This document shows positions 1 to 7,819 of a stretch of 64,000 bases of DNA, in pieces. Each line of letters begins with the position of its first letter. Position 1 is the first letter of the stretch. The stretch lies in contig JAILLP010000020.1 in the NCBI GenBank assembly GCA_024693065.1, positions 62,001 through 126,000 on the forward strand. Reading direction: 5' to 3'. The notes below the pieces were generated by a model. The model was given only the letters and a program-made list of their open reading frames with translations. It did no database searches and was not told where the DNA came from. The translations under genes and the position numbers were made by a program. Origin of the DNA: Paludibacteraceae bacterium (lineage in GTDB: Bacteria > Bacteroidota > Bacteroidia > Bacteroidales > Paludibacteraceae).

Positions 1-1
1 C

Positions 2-652
2 GGCGTGCCTTACGTGCGCAGCATCAACCAGTGCGGCATCACGGGCTTCGAGACGTGGCTGCGTGAGATCGGGAAGGTTACCCACAGGGAGGATAAGATA
101 GAGAAATACATTCAGGAGCAACGCGCCATCTACCTCCCTAAGATCGAGGAGGTGAAGAAGGAACTGAACGGACTGACCGCAGTGCTCGGCATGGGTCCGG
201 GCTACACCTTCGAGGTCTCCAGAGTGCTGAACGAGCTGGGCATCAAGGTGGTTTGGGCATTGGCTTGGCACTACGACAAGAAGTACGAGAACGGAGACGT
301 TCCACCGTCTATGAAGTATCTGTTAGACAACAACATAGACTTCGAGACATCGGTGGCCGACCAACAGAACTACGAGGTGATGAACATCCTCAACAAGTAC
401 AAGCCAGACATGTACCTTTCCCGCCACCCGGGTTCCACCGTTTGGGCGATAAAGAACGGAACGCCAGCCATTTACGTGGCGGACGAATACATGATCTTCG
501 GCTACAAACACACTTTGGAATTCGCGAATTCAGTACTTGACACGGTAAGGAACCGCAGTTTCGAGAAGAACCTCGCGTTGCGCACGAAACTTCCTTACAC
601 GCAGTGGTGGTACGAACAGAAGGTTGATAAATTTTTTGAGGAGATAAAATAA
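2..652 (+). CDS. nitrogenase-like component 1 alpha subunit, C-terminal part (5' end outside window)
   Basis: The reading frame is open from the first full codon, so only the last 217 or so residues are seen. The visible part matches the C-terminal Rossmann-like domains of NifD-type proteins: a GVPY segment where NifD has GIPW, a central glycine-rich strand (LGMGPGY), and KPDMYLSRH followed by GTPAIYVADEY where NifD carries GVPFRQMHSWDY. In that alignment the histidine that holds FeMo-cofactor (His442 of Azotobacter NifD) is replaced by alanine, which argues against a true N2-fixing nitrogenase and for a nitrogenase-like reductase of group IV or a related group. The stop overlaps the start of the next gene by one base (TAATG), so the two subunits are probably translated together. 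The P-cluster cysteines of this subunit would lie upstream of the window. The substrate is unknown. Confidence 0.8.
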   Translation, partial: GVPYVRSINQCGITGFETWLREIGKVTHREDKIEKYIQEQRAIYLPKIEEVKKELNGLTAVLGMGPGYTFEVSRVLNELGIKVVWALAWHYDKKYENGDVPPSMKYLLDNNIDFETSVADQQNYEVMNILNKYKPDMYLSRHPGSTVWAIKNGTPAIYVADEYMIFGYKHTLEFANSVLDTVRNRSFEKNLALRTKLPYTQWWYEQKVDKFFEEIK

Positions 653-1950
653 TGGCAAAGATATTAGACAAACAACGATACAAATGTGCTTTGGCGGCGA
701 TGCAGACCGTCCAGGCGATAGACCGTGCCTGCCCCGTGCTCCATTCGGGTCCGGGCTGCGCGCAGAAGCTGTCCGACACGACAGGTAGTTCGGGCTACCT
801 CTCTCCACAGATCTTCCCCTGCACATCCATCAACGAGAAGGATGTGGTCTTCGGAGGCGTGAAGAAGTTGGAGACCACCATCGCCAATGCGCTGAAGGTG
901 ATCGACGCGGACCTCTACGTCGTCCTCACAGGATGTATCCCTGAGATTGTGGGCGACGATGCGGCGGAGATAGTCTCCCGATTCGAGGACGCTGACAAAC
1001 CGGTGGTTTTCGCACCCACGGCAGGCTTCAAGGGCAACAACTACAAGGGACATGAACAGGTGGTGGAGGCGATCGTCACGCAATACCTTCAAAAGTCCGA
1101 CAAGAAGCAGAAGGGACTGGTGAACCTCTGGGCGGACGTGCCCTACCAAGACCTCTTCTGGCTCGGCAACATCCGTGAGTTGGAGAACCTCTTGAGGGAG
1201 ATCGGTTTGACCCCCAACACTATCTTCGGCTACCAGCGAGGCATCGATAACATCAACAAGATACCTGAGGCGGAGTTCAACCTGCTGGTCTCCCCATGGG
1301 TGGGACTGAAGAACATGAAGACCATGGAGAAGCGGTTGGGCATTCCATACCTACACTACCCCGTCCTTCCGATCGGCGCCACCGAGACAGGCAAGTTCCT
1401 GCGTGAGGTGGGGAAATTCGCCCATGTCGACGAAGCGAAGGTGGAGGAGGTCATCAAGAAGCACGAGGATTACTTCTACTATCTGATCTCCCGCTACGCC
1501 GACCTCTTCTTGGAGAACCGTGTGATCAACAAGCAGTTCACGGTGGTGGCGGACGCCCAATACGCATTAGGCATCACCAAGTTCCTGGTGAATGATTTGG
1601 GACTGGTTCCAGCCAAGCAATTCATCACCGACGACACGCCCAAGGAGCATCAGGAGTTGATCGCGGCGGAGTTCCAGAGCCTCAACTACGGCATAAAGGC
1701 GGACGTCGCCTTCGAGACCGATGGGTTCAAGATCCACGAGGAAATCAAGAGCCACGACTACCACGGCTATCCGTTGGTCTTGGGCGGTTACTACGAGAAG
1801 GAGGTGACGGAGAAACTCAAGGGCAACTTCCTGAACATCTCATGGCCCGTGATGGACAAGGTAGTCTTCGACGATTTCTACGTAGGCTACACGGGAGGCA
1901 TCCGTCTGATCGAGGACATCTACACCGTAGCGGTGCAGCGTTTCAATTAG
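652..1950 (+). CDS. nitrogenase-like component 1 beta subunit (NifK-like)
   Basis: A 432-residue protein, shorter than typical NifK (about 450-520). It keeps the three cysteines that line up with the P-cluster ligands of NifK: one near residue 12 (KCALAAM), one in HSGPGC near residue 36, and one in LTGCIPEIVGDD near residue 114, followed by the usual nitrogenase C-terminal pattern ending PVMDKVVFDDFYVGYTGG. It therefore probably forms a heterotetramer with the upstream alpha-like subunit and carries an Fe-S cluster at the subunit interface. No homocitrate synthase or other nif assembly gene is visible here, and any NifH-like partner would have to lie upstream. A methylthio-alkane reductase or another reductase is possible; the sequence alone does not settle it. 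A strong terminator follows. Confidence 0.85.
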   Translation: MAKILDKQRYKCALAAMQTVQAIDRACPVLHSGPGCAQKLSDTTGSSGYLSPQIFPCTSINEKDVVFGGVKKLETTIANALKVIDADLYVVLTGCIPEIVGDDAAEIVSRFEDADKPVVFAPTAGFKGNNYKGHEQVVEAIVTQYLQKSDKKQKGLVNLWADVPYQDLFWLGNIRELENLLREIGLTPNTIFGYQRGIDNINKIPEAEFNLLVSPWVGLKNMKTMEKRLGIPYLHYPVLPIGATETGKFLREVGKFAHVDEAKVEEVIKKHEDYFYYLISRYADLFLENRVINKQFTVVADAQYALGITKFLVNDLGLVPAKQFITDDTPKEHQELIAAEFQSLNYGIKADVAFETDGFKIHEEIKSHDYHGYPLVLGGYYEKEVTEKLKGNFLNISWPVMDKVVFDDFYVGYTGGIRLIEDIYTVAVQRFN

Positions 1951-1988
1951 GATTCATTTATTCCACATATAATCTTCGGTTTGCAGGA

Positions 1989-2016
1989 AACGACGCGGGT
2001 TTCGCGTCGTTTTTTT
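1989..2016 (+). terminator. Rho-independent terminator of the nitrogenase-like operon
   Basis: A 9-bp perfect stem (AACGACGCG / CGCGTCGTT) with a 5-base loop runs straight into a T tract, 38 bases after the stop of the beta-like subunit. Confidence 0.85.
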
Positions 2017-2051
2017 GTGCATATTTGTCGCGAAATTTGCGACGTTATATC
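2004..2051 (+). repeat. 48-base direct repeat, left copy (flanks DUF1016 gene)
   Basis: This segment begins in the terminator stem and ends GACGTTATATC. An imperfect copy lies at 3306-3352, on the other side of the DUF1016 gene. Both contain a small hairpin (GTCGC / GCGAC around an A/T-rich loop). No transposase is present, so the repeat marks a cassette boundary or a dispersed palindromic element. Confidence 0.6.
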
Positions 2052-2257
2052 ACGGGGCACGTACCCACATGTTCGTGCGTCACACCACCCACAATTTCAA
2101 CACAACAAAAAATCAACATTCGTGGAATCAAAATATTATTTGTAATTTTACATTCGATAAACGTCTATCTTTTTTTTGCGGCATCATTATGTCCAATAAG
2201 GTGGTCAATGAGAGGAATAATCAATATTTTAATTTGCATCCCTAAAAATAAGTACGT

Positions 2258-3292
2258 ATGAAAAAAGAAAATCCGTCTTTGCAAATGCAGCAACTGGATA
2301 CACTATATAGTGATATCCGCCAGATCATAGAGTCATCACGCAATAATGCGGTGCGTAGTGTTGATTTCTGTCGTGTACAGATGTATTGGCACCTAGGACA
2401 ACGAATATTCGAGGAAGAGCAGCAGGGGAAGGAACGCGCTGACTATGGAGCATACCTTATCAAAACTCTTGCCAATCGACTTGAACCTGAGTTCGGAAGC
2501 GGATTTGGGGTGAGACAATTGGAGCGTGCAAGACAATTCTATAGGATATATCCAATTGCGACCACACTGCGGTCGCAATTGAACTGGAGCCAGTATCGTA
2601 TGTTAATTCAGATTCCTGACCCCGACAAAAGAGAGTACTACGAATTGGAATCTGTCAACAATGCATGGACTGCTCGCGAAACCGAGCGACAAATCAATTC
2701 AATGCTCTATGAGCGCCTGTTGATGAGCAACGACAAAGAGAGTGTACTTGCTGTGGCTCGTAAGGAACGCATTCCCGAAAGCCCCGCAGAAATCATTAAA
2801 GATCCAATGGTGCTTGAATTCCTTGGGCTTCATAGGGAGAGCTGCTATTACGAGAAAGATTTGGAGTCCACAATCATTACTCACCTGACAGAATTTCTAC
2901 TTGAAATGGGTAAAGGTTTCTCTTTCGTAGCACGTCAGAAGCGTATTCTGATCGAGGACGATGAGTTTTTTGCAGATTTAGTTTTCTTTAACCGCTTGTT
3001 GCGTTGTCATGTTGTCATTGAGATTAAAGCGGGTAAACTGACACATCAAGACTTAGGACAACTTCAGATGTACGTTAACTATTATGACCGCAACGTAAAG
3101 CTGCCCGATGAAAACCGAACCATCGGAATACTTCTTTGTACTGAGAAAAACGACACGGTTGTTCAGATGACCTTACCAGAAGACAGTCAAAACATTTTAG
3201 CCAGCGAGTATAAATTGTATCTTCCATCGTCTGAGCAACTTATTGAAGAAATTAACGAAGTGAAGAAGATGGCGCAAAAGATAACAAAATAG
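2258..3292 (+). CDS. DUF1016 (YhcG-like) PD-(D/E)XK nuclease family protein
   Basis: A 344-residue protein with the DUF1016 N-terminal domain (about residues 15-165, with HLGQRIFEEEQQG, GFGVRQLERARQFYRIYP and LNWSQYRMLIQI) and a C-terminal PD-(D/E)XK-type domain. The likely active-site residues are the aspartate of FADLVFFNR and the E-x-K of VVIEIKAGK, around residues 240-265. The family is widespread in accessory DNA; a DNA-cleaving role is inferred from the fold and has not been shown for this protein. The gene stands alone between two copies of a 48-base repeat, as a self-contained cassette would. A palindrome lies within the coding region at 2553-2581. Two further DUF1016 genes occur at 17-20 kb. 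Confidence 0.88.
   Translation: MKKENPSLQMQQLDTLYSDIRQIIESSRNNAVRSVDFCRVQMYWHLGQRIFEEEQQGKERADYGAYLIKTLANRLEPEFGSGFGVRQLERARQFYRIYPIATTLRSQLNWSQYRMLIQIPDPDKREYYELESVNNAWTARETERQINSMLYERLLMSNDKESVLAVARKERIPESPAEIIKDPMVLEFLGLHRESCYYEKDLESTIITHLTEFLLEMGKGFSFVARQKRILIEDDEFFADLVFFNRLLRCHVVIEIKAGKLTHQDLGQLQMYVNYYDRNVKLPDENRTIGILLCTEKNDTVVQMTLPEDSQNILASEYKLYLPSSEQLIEEINEVKKMAQKITK
2553..2581. repeat. palindrome inside DUF1016 gene 1
   Basis: Perfect 11-bp arms (CAATTGCGACC / GGTCGCAATTG) around a 7-base loop. It encodes the IATTLRSQL stretch just before the conserved WSQYRMLI motif. The other two DUF1016 genes carry different palindromes at the matching place. Confidence 0.85.
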
Positions 3293-3305
3293 AAATGAAT
3301 ATTTT

Positions 3306-3352
3306 GCGTCGTTTTTAATGTTCATTTGTCGCAAAATGTGCGACGTTATATC
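3306..3352 (+). repeat. 48-base direct repeat, right copy
   Basis: Imperfect copy of 2004-2051 (GCGTCGTTTTT, then a GTCGC/GCGAC hairpin, then GACGTTATATCG). It continues into GTAGAGACGCA, a sequence that also forms the arm of the palindrome at 19696-19727. The rest of 3293-3629 is A/T rich; a TACTTTTG at 3432-3439 may be the -7 box for the operon that follows, which would give a leader of about 190 bases. Confidence 0.55.
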
Positions 3353-3629
3353 GTAGAGACGCAGCCCCCCTCAAAAAATGCACAAACAGATTTTTTCTAA
3401 ACAGGCACGAAAAATTTAGAAGAAAAATAAATACTTTTGTAAATGCTGTGGTATCTTTTGACTTTTTTTAAATGAGAGAAAAAGTGCCTCAGTACAAATG
3501 GGGAAACGTGAGGGGAAAGTGAATTAATAACGCAAGATGATGAGTTCAGAGTCGGAGGAGAGTGCATAGCGAAAACATACACCTCACAGATCTTTTTTAA
3601 TTTGTCGGATAAATTTAGTTGTCATAATA

Positions 3630-4679
3630 ATGGTTACACGTATTGAATTTGAGAATTATCGCATTTTCAAGCAGAAACAACAGTTTGATATCAAACCAAT
3701 CACCATTGTTTTTGGTAAAAACAATTCAGGTAAAACGGCATTGTTGAAATTACCTTCTTTGGTGGAGAATTTGTTCAAGGCATTTCAAACAGGAGGAGTC
3801 GTGTCCCCTAAAAACAATGGGGTCCGTTTGTTCCATGAATATCTTGACCTGATATATGGTAGAGCTACAAATGAAGTGAAACTGTCAGTATCGTTTGATG
3901 ATGGGCAAATGGAAACTATTGGTTTCCATGTAGATATAAACAAAATGGTGCTTGACTCAATTAAACCTAGCAACCACACGATGAATAGAGTTGATTATAT
4001 TGGTTCAATTCGTTTGACAGAGCCAGATTTGGATGTGAGAATATCAAATGATGATATTGTTTTGTCGGGAATTGATGGGGCCAACATGTATCAAGTATTA
4101 TTGAAAGATTCTATATCTGACACCCCGACGGTATTATCAGCAGTAGCGCAATGGTATCGTGACACATTTGATGGTTGGTATGTAGATGTAGATAAATCAA
4201 TTCAGCCAGTGTATAATATTAGAATGTGTCATGACAATGGCTTAAAGATTCCCATAAATGATTGTGGCACGGGTATTATACAATCATTGCCGATTGTTAC
4301 GAGGGCTTGTACACGGTGTCAAGAACCAACGTTAATAGTACTTGAGGAACCTGAAACACATTTGAATCCATCCGCTCATGCTGATCTTTGTCAGTTGATT
4401 TCCAAATCTGTAGGAGAGGATAAAAACAAAAGATACATAATAGAAACACATTCGCAGACATTTATTCTACGTTTGCAATACTTGCTAGCGGAAGGAACAC
4501 TTGATGTAGATGATGTTGCCATTTATTTTGTTCATTTCGATAAGGGAATTGATAGTAGCATATTGCAGAAAGTGGATGTGAAGAGAGATGGGAGTATTCC
4601 CAATTGGCCAAAAGGCATGTTTACGGAGGTCCTTGAAGAAGCTTGGGCTATTAATAGAATCCGCAATAATAAGAAATGA
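3630..4679 (+). CDS. AAA/SMC-like ATPase (OLD/DUF3696-type), first gene of candidate defence operon
   Basis: A 349-residue ABC/SMC-type ATPase. It has an N-terminal beta start (MVTRIEFENYRIF), Walker A GKNNSGKT at 29-36, a signature-like DCGTGIIQSLPIV at 211-223, Walker B LIVLEEPETHLNP at 235-247 and the switch histidine in ETHSQ at 272-276. This is the layout of OLD-family, AbiEii-neighbour and PARIS AriA ATPases, but the nuclease domain is not fused; a separate TOPRIM protein is encoded four bases downstream. By analogy the ATPase senses a phage trigger and controls the TOPRIM effector. That role is inferred. The closest match might be DUF3696 or AAA_15; I cannot separate them without a search. 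Confidence 0.85.
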   Translation: MVTRIEFENYRIFKQKQQFDIKPITIVFGKNNSGKTALLKLPSLVENLFKAFQTGGVVSPKNNGVRLFHEYLDLIYGRATNEVKLSVSFDDGQMETIGFHVDINKMVLDSIKPSNHTMNRVDYIGSIRLTEPDLDVRISNDDIVLSGIDGANMYQVLLKDSISDTPTVLSAVAQWYRDTFDGWYVDVDKSIQPVYNIRMCHDNGLKIPINDCGTGIIQSLPIVTRACTRCQEPTLIVLEEPETHLNPSAHADLCQLISKSVGEDKNKRYIIETHSQTFILRLQYLLAEGTLDVDDVAIYFVHFDKGIDSSILQKVDVKRDGSIPNWPKGMFTEVLEEAWAINRIRNNKK

Positions 4680-4683
4680 CATT

Positions 4684-5745
4684 ATGAAAGTGACTGTAGA
4701 CAGGAGCATTTTTGATCAATACGGCACTGATTGTGTTCCACACGATTGCTTCCGAAATTTCTTATTAAATATGGGCAATAATCAGAATTATATGTTGAAC
4801 ATAGATCCTGCCATAGAAATGGAATATGTTTCGTCAAGACTTGACTATATCGACAATGCAATTCTTGGGGTGATTCTAAATCGAAGTATTAATCTACCAG
4901 TTGAGTCGCATAATAGTGATTGCGTTATGGTTGTTGGAGGAGAGGTATATACAGACCAAAAACATTTCGCACCAACCGAAATAAACGAATATCTCAATAC
5001 GAGTGCTACGATTGTTGTAGAAAATGGGAAGAATGATGGCTATTTTGTTCGTGCCATCATGAAACATTTTGCACCATCTGTCGAATTCGAAGAACAATTA
5101 TCCAATAATAACGTCGTCATTGAGGCCGCTGGGGGATCTGGGGCAAGAAGTAGAATAAATTATTTTTTGGATATACACCACAATAAGCCTAAGTATTTGC
5201 GTCATTTGGTTATTGTTGACGGAGACAAACGTTTTCCTGAAGATAACACATATGGGAGTTTTAAAACGCAACAAAAAAATAGAGAATATTTTCAATCCAA
5301 TGCTGTGTTTTATCATATTTTGGAGAAACGAGCAATGGAGAATTATATGCCTGATGAAGTTTATGATTCTCATCGTGATGAGTTTGGCGACTCCTGGGTA
5401 AATGCCTATTTAAAATTAACAGAGATACAGAAGGATTATTATTACATTGCTAAAGGGTTCAGGAAAGATGTCCCGGGAAACATGCAAAATGATGCGAGTT
5501 TGAATACCGATAGGACTCGGCTTCTACCTGCAGCAATTCAAGATTTATTTTCTACTGTAAGTGATCTAGATTATCAAGTTCTTTTGGATAAGCCAAATGG
5601 AAAAAATTTTAAAGATGTTTTCCCTGAACATTATAATGATTCACAAGTTACCAAGGATTCGTTATTACGTCGGTCTCCCCGTAAACCTACATCAGGCAAA
5701 TCGGAATTAGAAGAGATAGCAGAAAAAATAAAGCAATTATTGTAA
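4684..5745 (+). CDS. TOPRIM-type (DUF4435-like) effector protein, second gene of candidate defence operon
   Basis: I take the ATG at 4684, four bases after the ATPase stop; the open frame begins earlier, inside the ATPase gene. The 353-residue product has a TOPRIM-like core: a glutamate in TIVVENGKND (E113), an aspartate pair in IVDGDKR (D179, D181), and LEKRAMENYMP (214-223), a motif resembling the R-x-x-ENY stretch of DUF4435 and OLD proteins. About 110 residues precede the core and about 130 follow it. In PARIS, the DUF4435 partner AriB is the nuclease released by its ATPase; this protein sits in the same position relative to its ATPase. The family assignment is from motifs only. The stop is followed by the DUF262 start after a single base. 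Confidence 0.7.
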   Translation: MKVTVDRSIFDQYGTDCVPHDCFRNFLLNMGNNQNYMLNIDPAIEMEYVSSRLDYIDNAILGVILNRSINLPVESHNSDCVMVVGGEVYTDQKHFAPTEINEYLNTSATIVVENGKNDGYFVRAIMKHFAPSVEFEEQLSNNNVVIEAAGGSGARSRINYFLDIHHNKPKYLRHLVIVDGDKRFPEDNTYGSFKTQQKNREYFQSNAVFYHILEKRAMENYMPDEVYDSHRDEFGDSWVNAYLKLTEIQKDYYYIAKGFRKDVPGNMQNDASLNTDRTRLLPAAIQDLFSTVSDLDYQVLLDKPNGKNFKDVFPEHYNDSQVTKDSLLRRSPRKPTSGKSELEEIAEKIKQLL

Positions 5746-5746
5746 G

Positions 5747-7321
5747 ATGAATATGGAAAAGAAATTAAGTATAGAACCAGGGTCGAAAAACATTTCATCC
5801 CTAATAGAAAGTATTCGACAAGGTAATATTCAGGTGCCTCCATTCCAACGTGATTTCGTTTGGGATAGAAAAAACATAATTCGACTTTTTGATAGTATCC
5901 AAAAAGGTTATCCCATAGGGACTCTCTTCTTATGGAGACCTGCGTTTCAATCTGATTGGGATGGAAAATCTCGGTTAGGATCATATACCATTCCTAAAGC
6001 ATCTTCTCAAAACTTCTATGTACTTGATGGTTACCAAAGACTCTCTACTCTTTTTGGATGTTTGGTCAATCATGAACAAACAAAACTGGAATGTGACAAA
6101 ACCATGTGGGAGCATCTCTTTAATCTGTATTATGATGCTAAGGATGATACGTTCACATTTCTTCCCTCTAAAAGCAAACCGAAATATTGGCACTTCCCAA
6201 TGACAGTTTTTTTGGTTGCAAGTGATTTTCGCAAGTATAGTCGAGAGCATCTTGAAAAAGAATGTCAAAACGAGCAAGAAATAACCGAACTATTAAATAA
6301 AGCTGATAAAGTATCCAGTATCCTATTGGATTATCGCATAGGAACAATAGAAATTAATAATGCAAACATTAATCAGGCTGCTGATATTTTTTCCCGCATA
6401 AATTCCGAAGGCACAAAGGTGTCTATTGACTGGATGGTTCACGCTCTATCATACGACGGCAAATTTAACTTGTCCCAAGTGACTGATGATTTGTTGGACT
6501 CATTGCAGGATTACCATTTTGAAACATTGAGCAGGGATGCCATCTTTCGTTGTTTTCAAAGTTCTTTTGGCAAAATATATTTCGACCAAGACAAAATTGA
6601 GAGCTTAGCCGTCGACCCCAAATTTGGCGATATAATAAAAGACAAGTCTGTTCCTGCCATTCGAAAGGCAGTGAAGTTTTTATATGAAGACCTACATGTG
6701 CTTGACAAAACACTACTTCCCTATAATATTCAGATTGTTTTTATTATGGAGTTTTTCCGTCAATTGAGTAATCCTACAGAAGAGCAATTGGGATGGCTCA
6801 AATCATGGTTTTGGCGTACTACATATAGCAATTTTTTCACAAATGGATCATTGTCCGCTCAACGCCAAGAATACAGCTCATTTAAGACCTATTTGAAAAC
6901 AGGGGAATATCAACCCTCTGACATTCTGAAACAAAATCTGTCATTGGAATATTCATTCCCTGAGAAAATCAATTTACGTAGTGTGCGTTCGTGTGCATTA
7001 GTATTATTTGTCATTAATAATTTATTCAAACGTTGTCCTGAGCTGATGTATGATGTCATTTATCGTCAAACAGTTGTTGAGGTGAAGGGTTCTAATCATA
7101 AACACACTTTGTTCACTAACGTAGAACTAAAGGCATATAAAGAATTGTCGGAGAGGCAGTTGGATGTTCTCCCCTCCCGCCGTGAAGAATATGATAAAGA
7201 TTTGGATATTTTAAAAGCTTCTTTTTTTACAGATAACCTCAATCAAGTGGAATCTCGTCGAGAAGAAATGGCTAATGCAGAAAAAACGTTTCTTAGGGAG
7301 ATTGGATTTGAAATAAAGTAG
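5747..7321 (+). CDS. DUF262 (GmrS/ParB-like) domain protein, third gene of candidate defence operon
   Basis: A 524-residue protein with the DUF262 signatures VPPFQRDFVWD (30-40), YVLDGYQRLSTL (91-102, a DGQQR-type motif with Y for the first Q) and FSRINSEGTKVS (about 212-223). DUF262 is the ParB/sulfiredoxin-like fold of the GmrSD and BrxU modification-dependent nucleases, where it binds and hydrolyses nucleotides. No HNH (DUF1524/GmrD) domain is apparent in the C-terminal part, so the nuclease activity of this operon, if any, would come from the TOPRIM protein. The gene follows it directly, which implies one transcript. The TAG stop is followed, in the same frame, by a 99-codon remnant of an S24-like domain. 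Confidence 0.85.
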   Translation: MNMEKKLSIEPGSKNISSLIESIRQGNIQVPPFQRDFVWDRKNIIRLFDSIQKGYPIGTLFLWRPAFQSDWDGKSRLGSYTIPKASSQNFYVLDGYQRLSTLFGCLVNHEQTKLECDKTMWEHLFNLYYDAKDDTFTFLPSKSKPKYWHFPMTVFLVASDFRKYSREHLEKECQNEQEITELLNKADKVSSILLDYRIGTIEINNANINQAADIFSRINSEGTKVSIDWMVHALSYDGKFNLSQVTDDLLDSLQDYHFETLSRDAIFRCFQSSFGKIYFDQDKIESLAVDPKFGDIIKDKSVPAIRKAVKFLYEDLHVLDKTLLPYNIQIVFIMEFFRQLSNPTEEQLGWLKSWFWRTTYSNFFTNGSLSAQRQEYSSFKTYLKTGEYQPSDILKQNLSLEYSFPEKINLRSVRSCALVLFVINNLFKRCPELMYDVIYRQTVVEVKGSNHKHTLFTNVELKAYKELSERQLDVLPSRREEYDKDLDILKASFFTDNLNQVESRREEMANAEKTFLREIGFEIK

Positions 7322-7618
7322 ACTAAATTTGACAGATTAGATTTCTGTGTTTTCCGCGCCAATCCTGCAGGCAGTCGACAAGGGAAAATAGTTCTGGTAC
7401 AGCATCGCAACTATTACGATTCGGACTATACCGGCGCATACTCCATCAAGGAATATAGCAGTGTCAAGAACTATGATGAATTCGGTAATTGGCAACACGA
7501 AAAGATTGAATTGAAGCCTTTAAACAAAGATTATAATCCAATAGTAATCAATGCGGAAGATGCAGAGGATTTCAGGGTAATAGGTGAATTTATTGGCATT
7601 GTTCAAAACCAAATGTAA
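7322..7618 (+). pseudogene. remnant: C-terminal end of an S24/LexA-like peptidase domain
   Basis: Directly after the DUF262 stop, in the same frame, lies an open stretch of 98 sense codons with no start codon of its own. Its translation (DRLDFCVFRANPAGSRQG, IVLVQHRNYYD, AYSIKEYSS and near the end FRVIGEFIGIV) has the look of the S24-like tail that ends some Bacteroidetes helicase/DUF3427 proteins. I read it as what is left of an earlier defence gene at this site after the present operon moved in. Readthrough of the TAG is formally possible but there is no sign that it is used. Confidence 0.65.
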
Positions 7619-7623
7619 AACCT

Positions 7624-7661
7624 ATTCTAACGGAATGCGTAAATACGCGTTTCGTTAGAAT
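7624..7661. repeat. 38-base imperfect palindrome, copy 1
   Basis: ATTCTAACG and CGTTAGAAT close a near-perfect inverted repeat with GCGTAAATACGC at its centre. Related palindromes with the same centre lie at 9177-9212 and 9471-9512, so the DUF4143 gene is bracketed by them. Confidence 0.75.
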
Positions 7662-7702
7662 AAACTCCTCTCTAGTCACTACAATTTGAGGATGGAGGAA
7701 AC

Positions 7703-7789
7703 AAAAGTCGCCCGAAAAAGTGTGCACTAATTGACAAAAGTCGCCCGAAAAAGTGTGAAGACATGATGAAAAGTCGCCCGAAAAAGTGT
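7703..7789 (+). repeat. three-unit array, 33-base period, upstream of DUF4143 gene
   Basis: Three copies of AAAGTCGCCCGAAAAAGTGT preceded by an A (7703-7723, 7736-7756, 7769-7789), each starting exactly 33 bases after the last, with 12-base unlike spacers. The last unit runs into GTAAATTTGC, which resembles a Bacteroidetes -7 box, 30 bases before the ATPase start. The flanking 40 bases upstream are also repeated before the second array (CACTACAATTTGAGGATGGA, then GGAAAC). Confidence 0.9.
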
Positions 7790-7819
7790 AAATTTGCATC
7801 GTAACAAATTTGCATATAC

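Noticed and set aside
652-1950. True nifK
   Set aside because: The partner subunit lacks the FeMo-cofactor histidine and no nif assembly gene is visible, so the nif symbol would overstate the evidence.
2004-3352. Insertion sequence around DUF1016 gene 1
   Set aside because: The flanks are direct, not inverted, repeats and no transposase is encoded.
3630-5745. Plain PARIS (AriAB) system
   Set aside because: The ATPase and TOPRIM genes resemble the plan, but a DUF262 gene is tightly joined behind them and family identity cannot be settled by eye, so I do not give the ari names.
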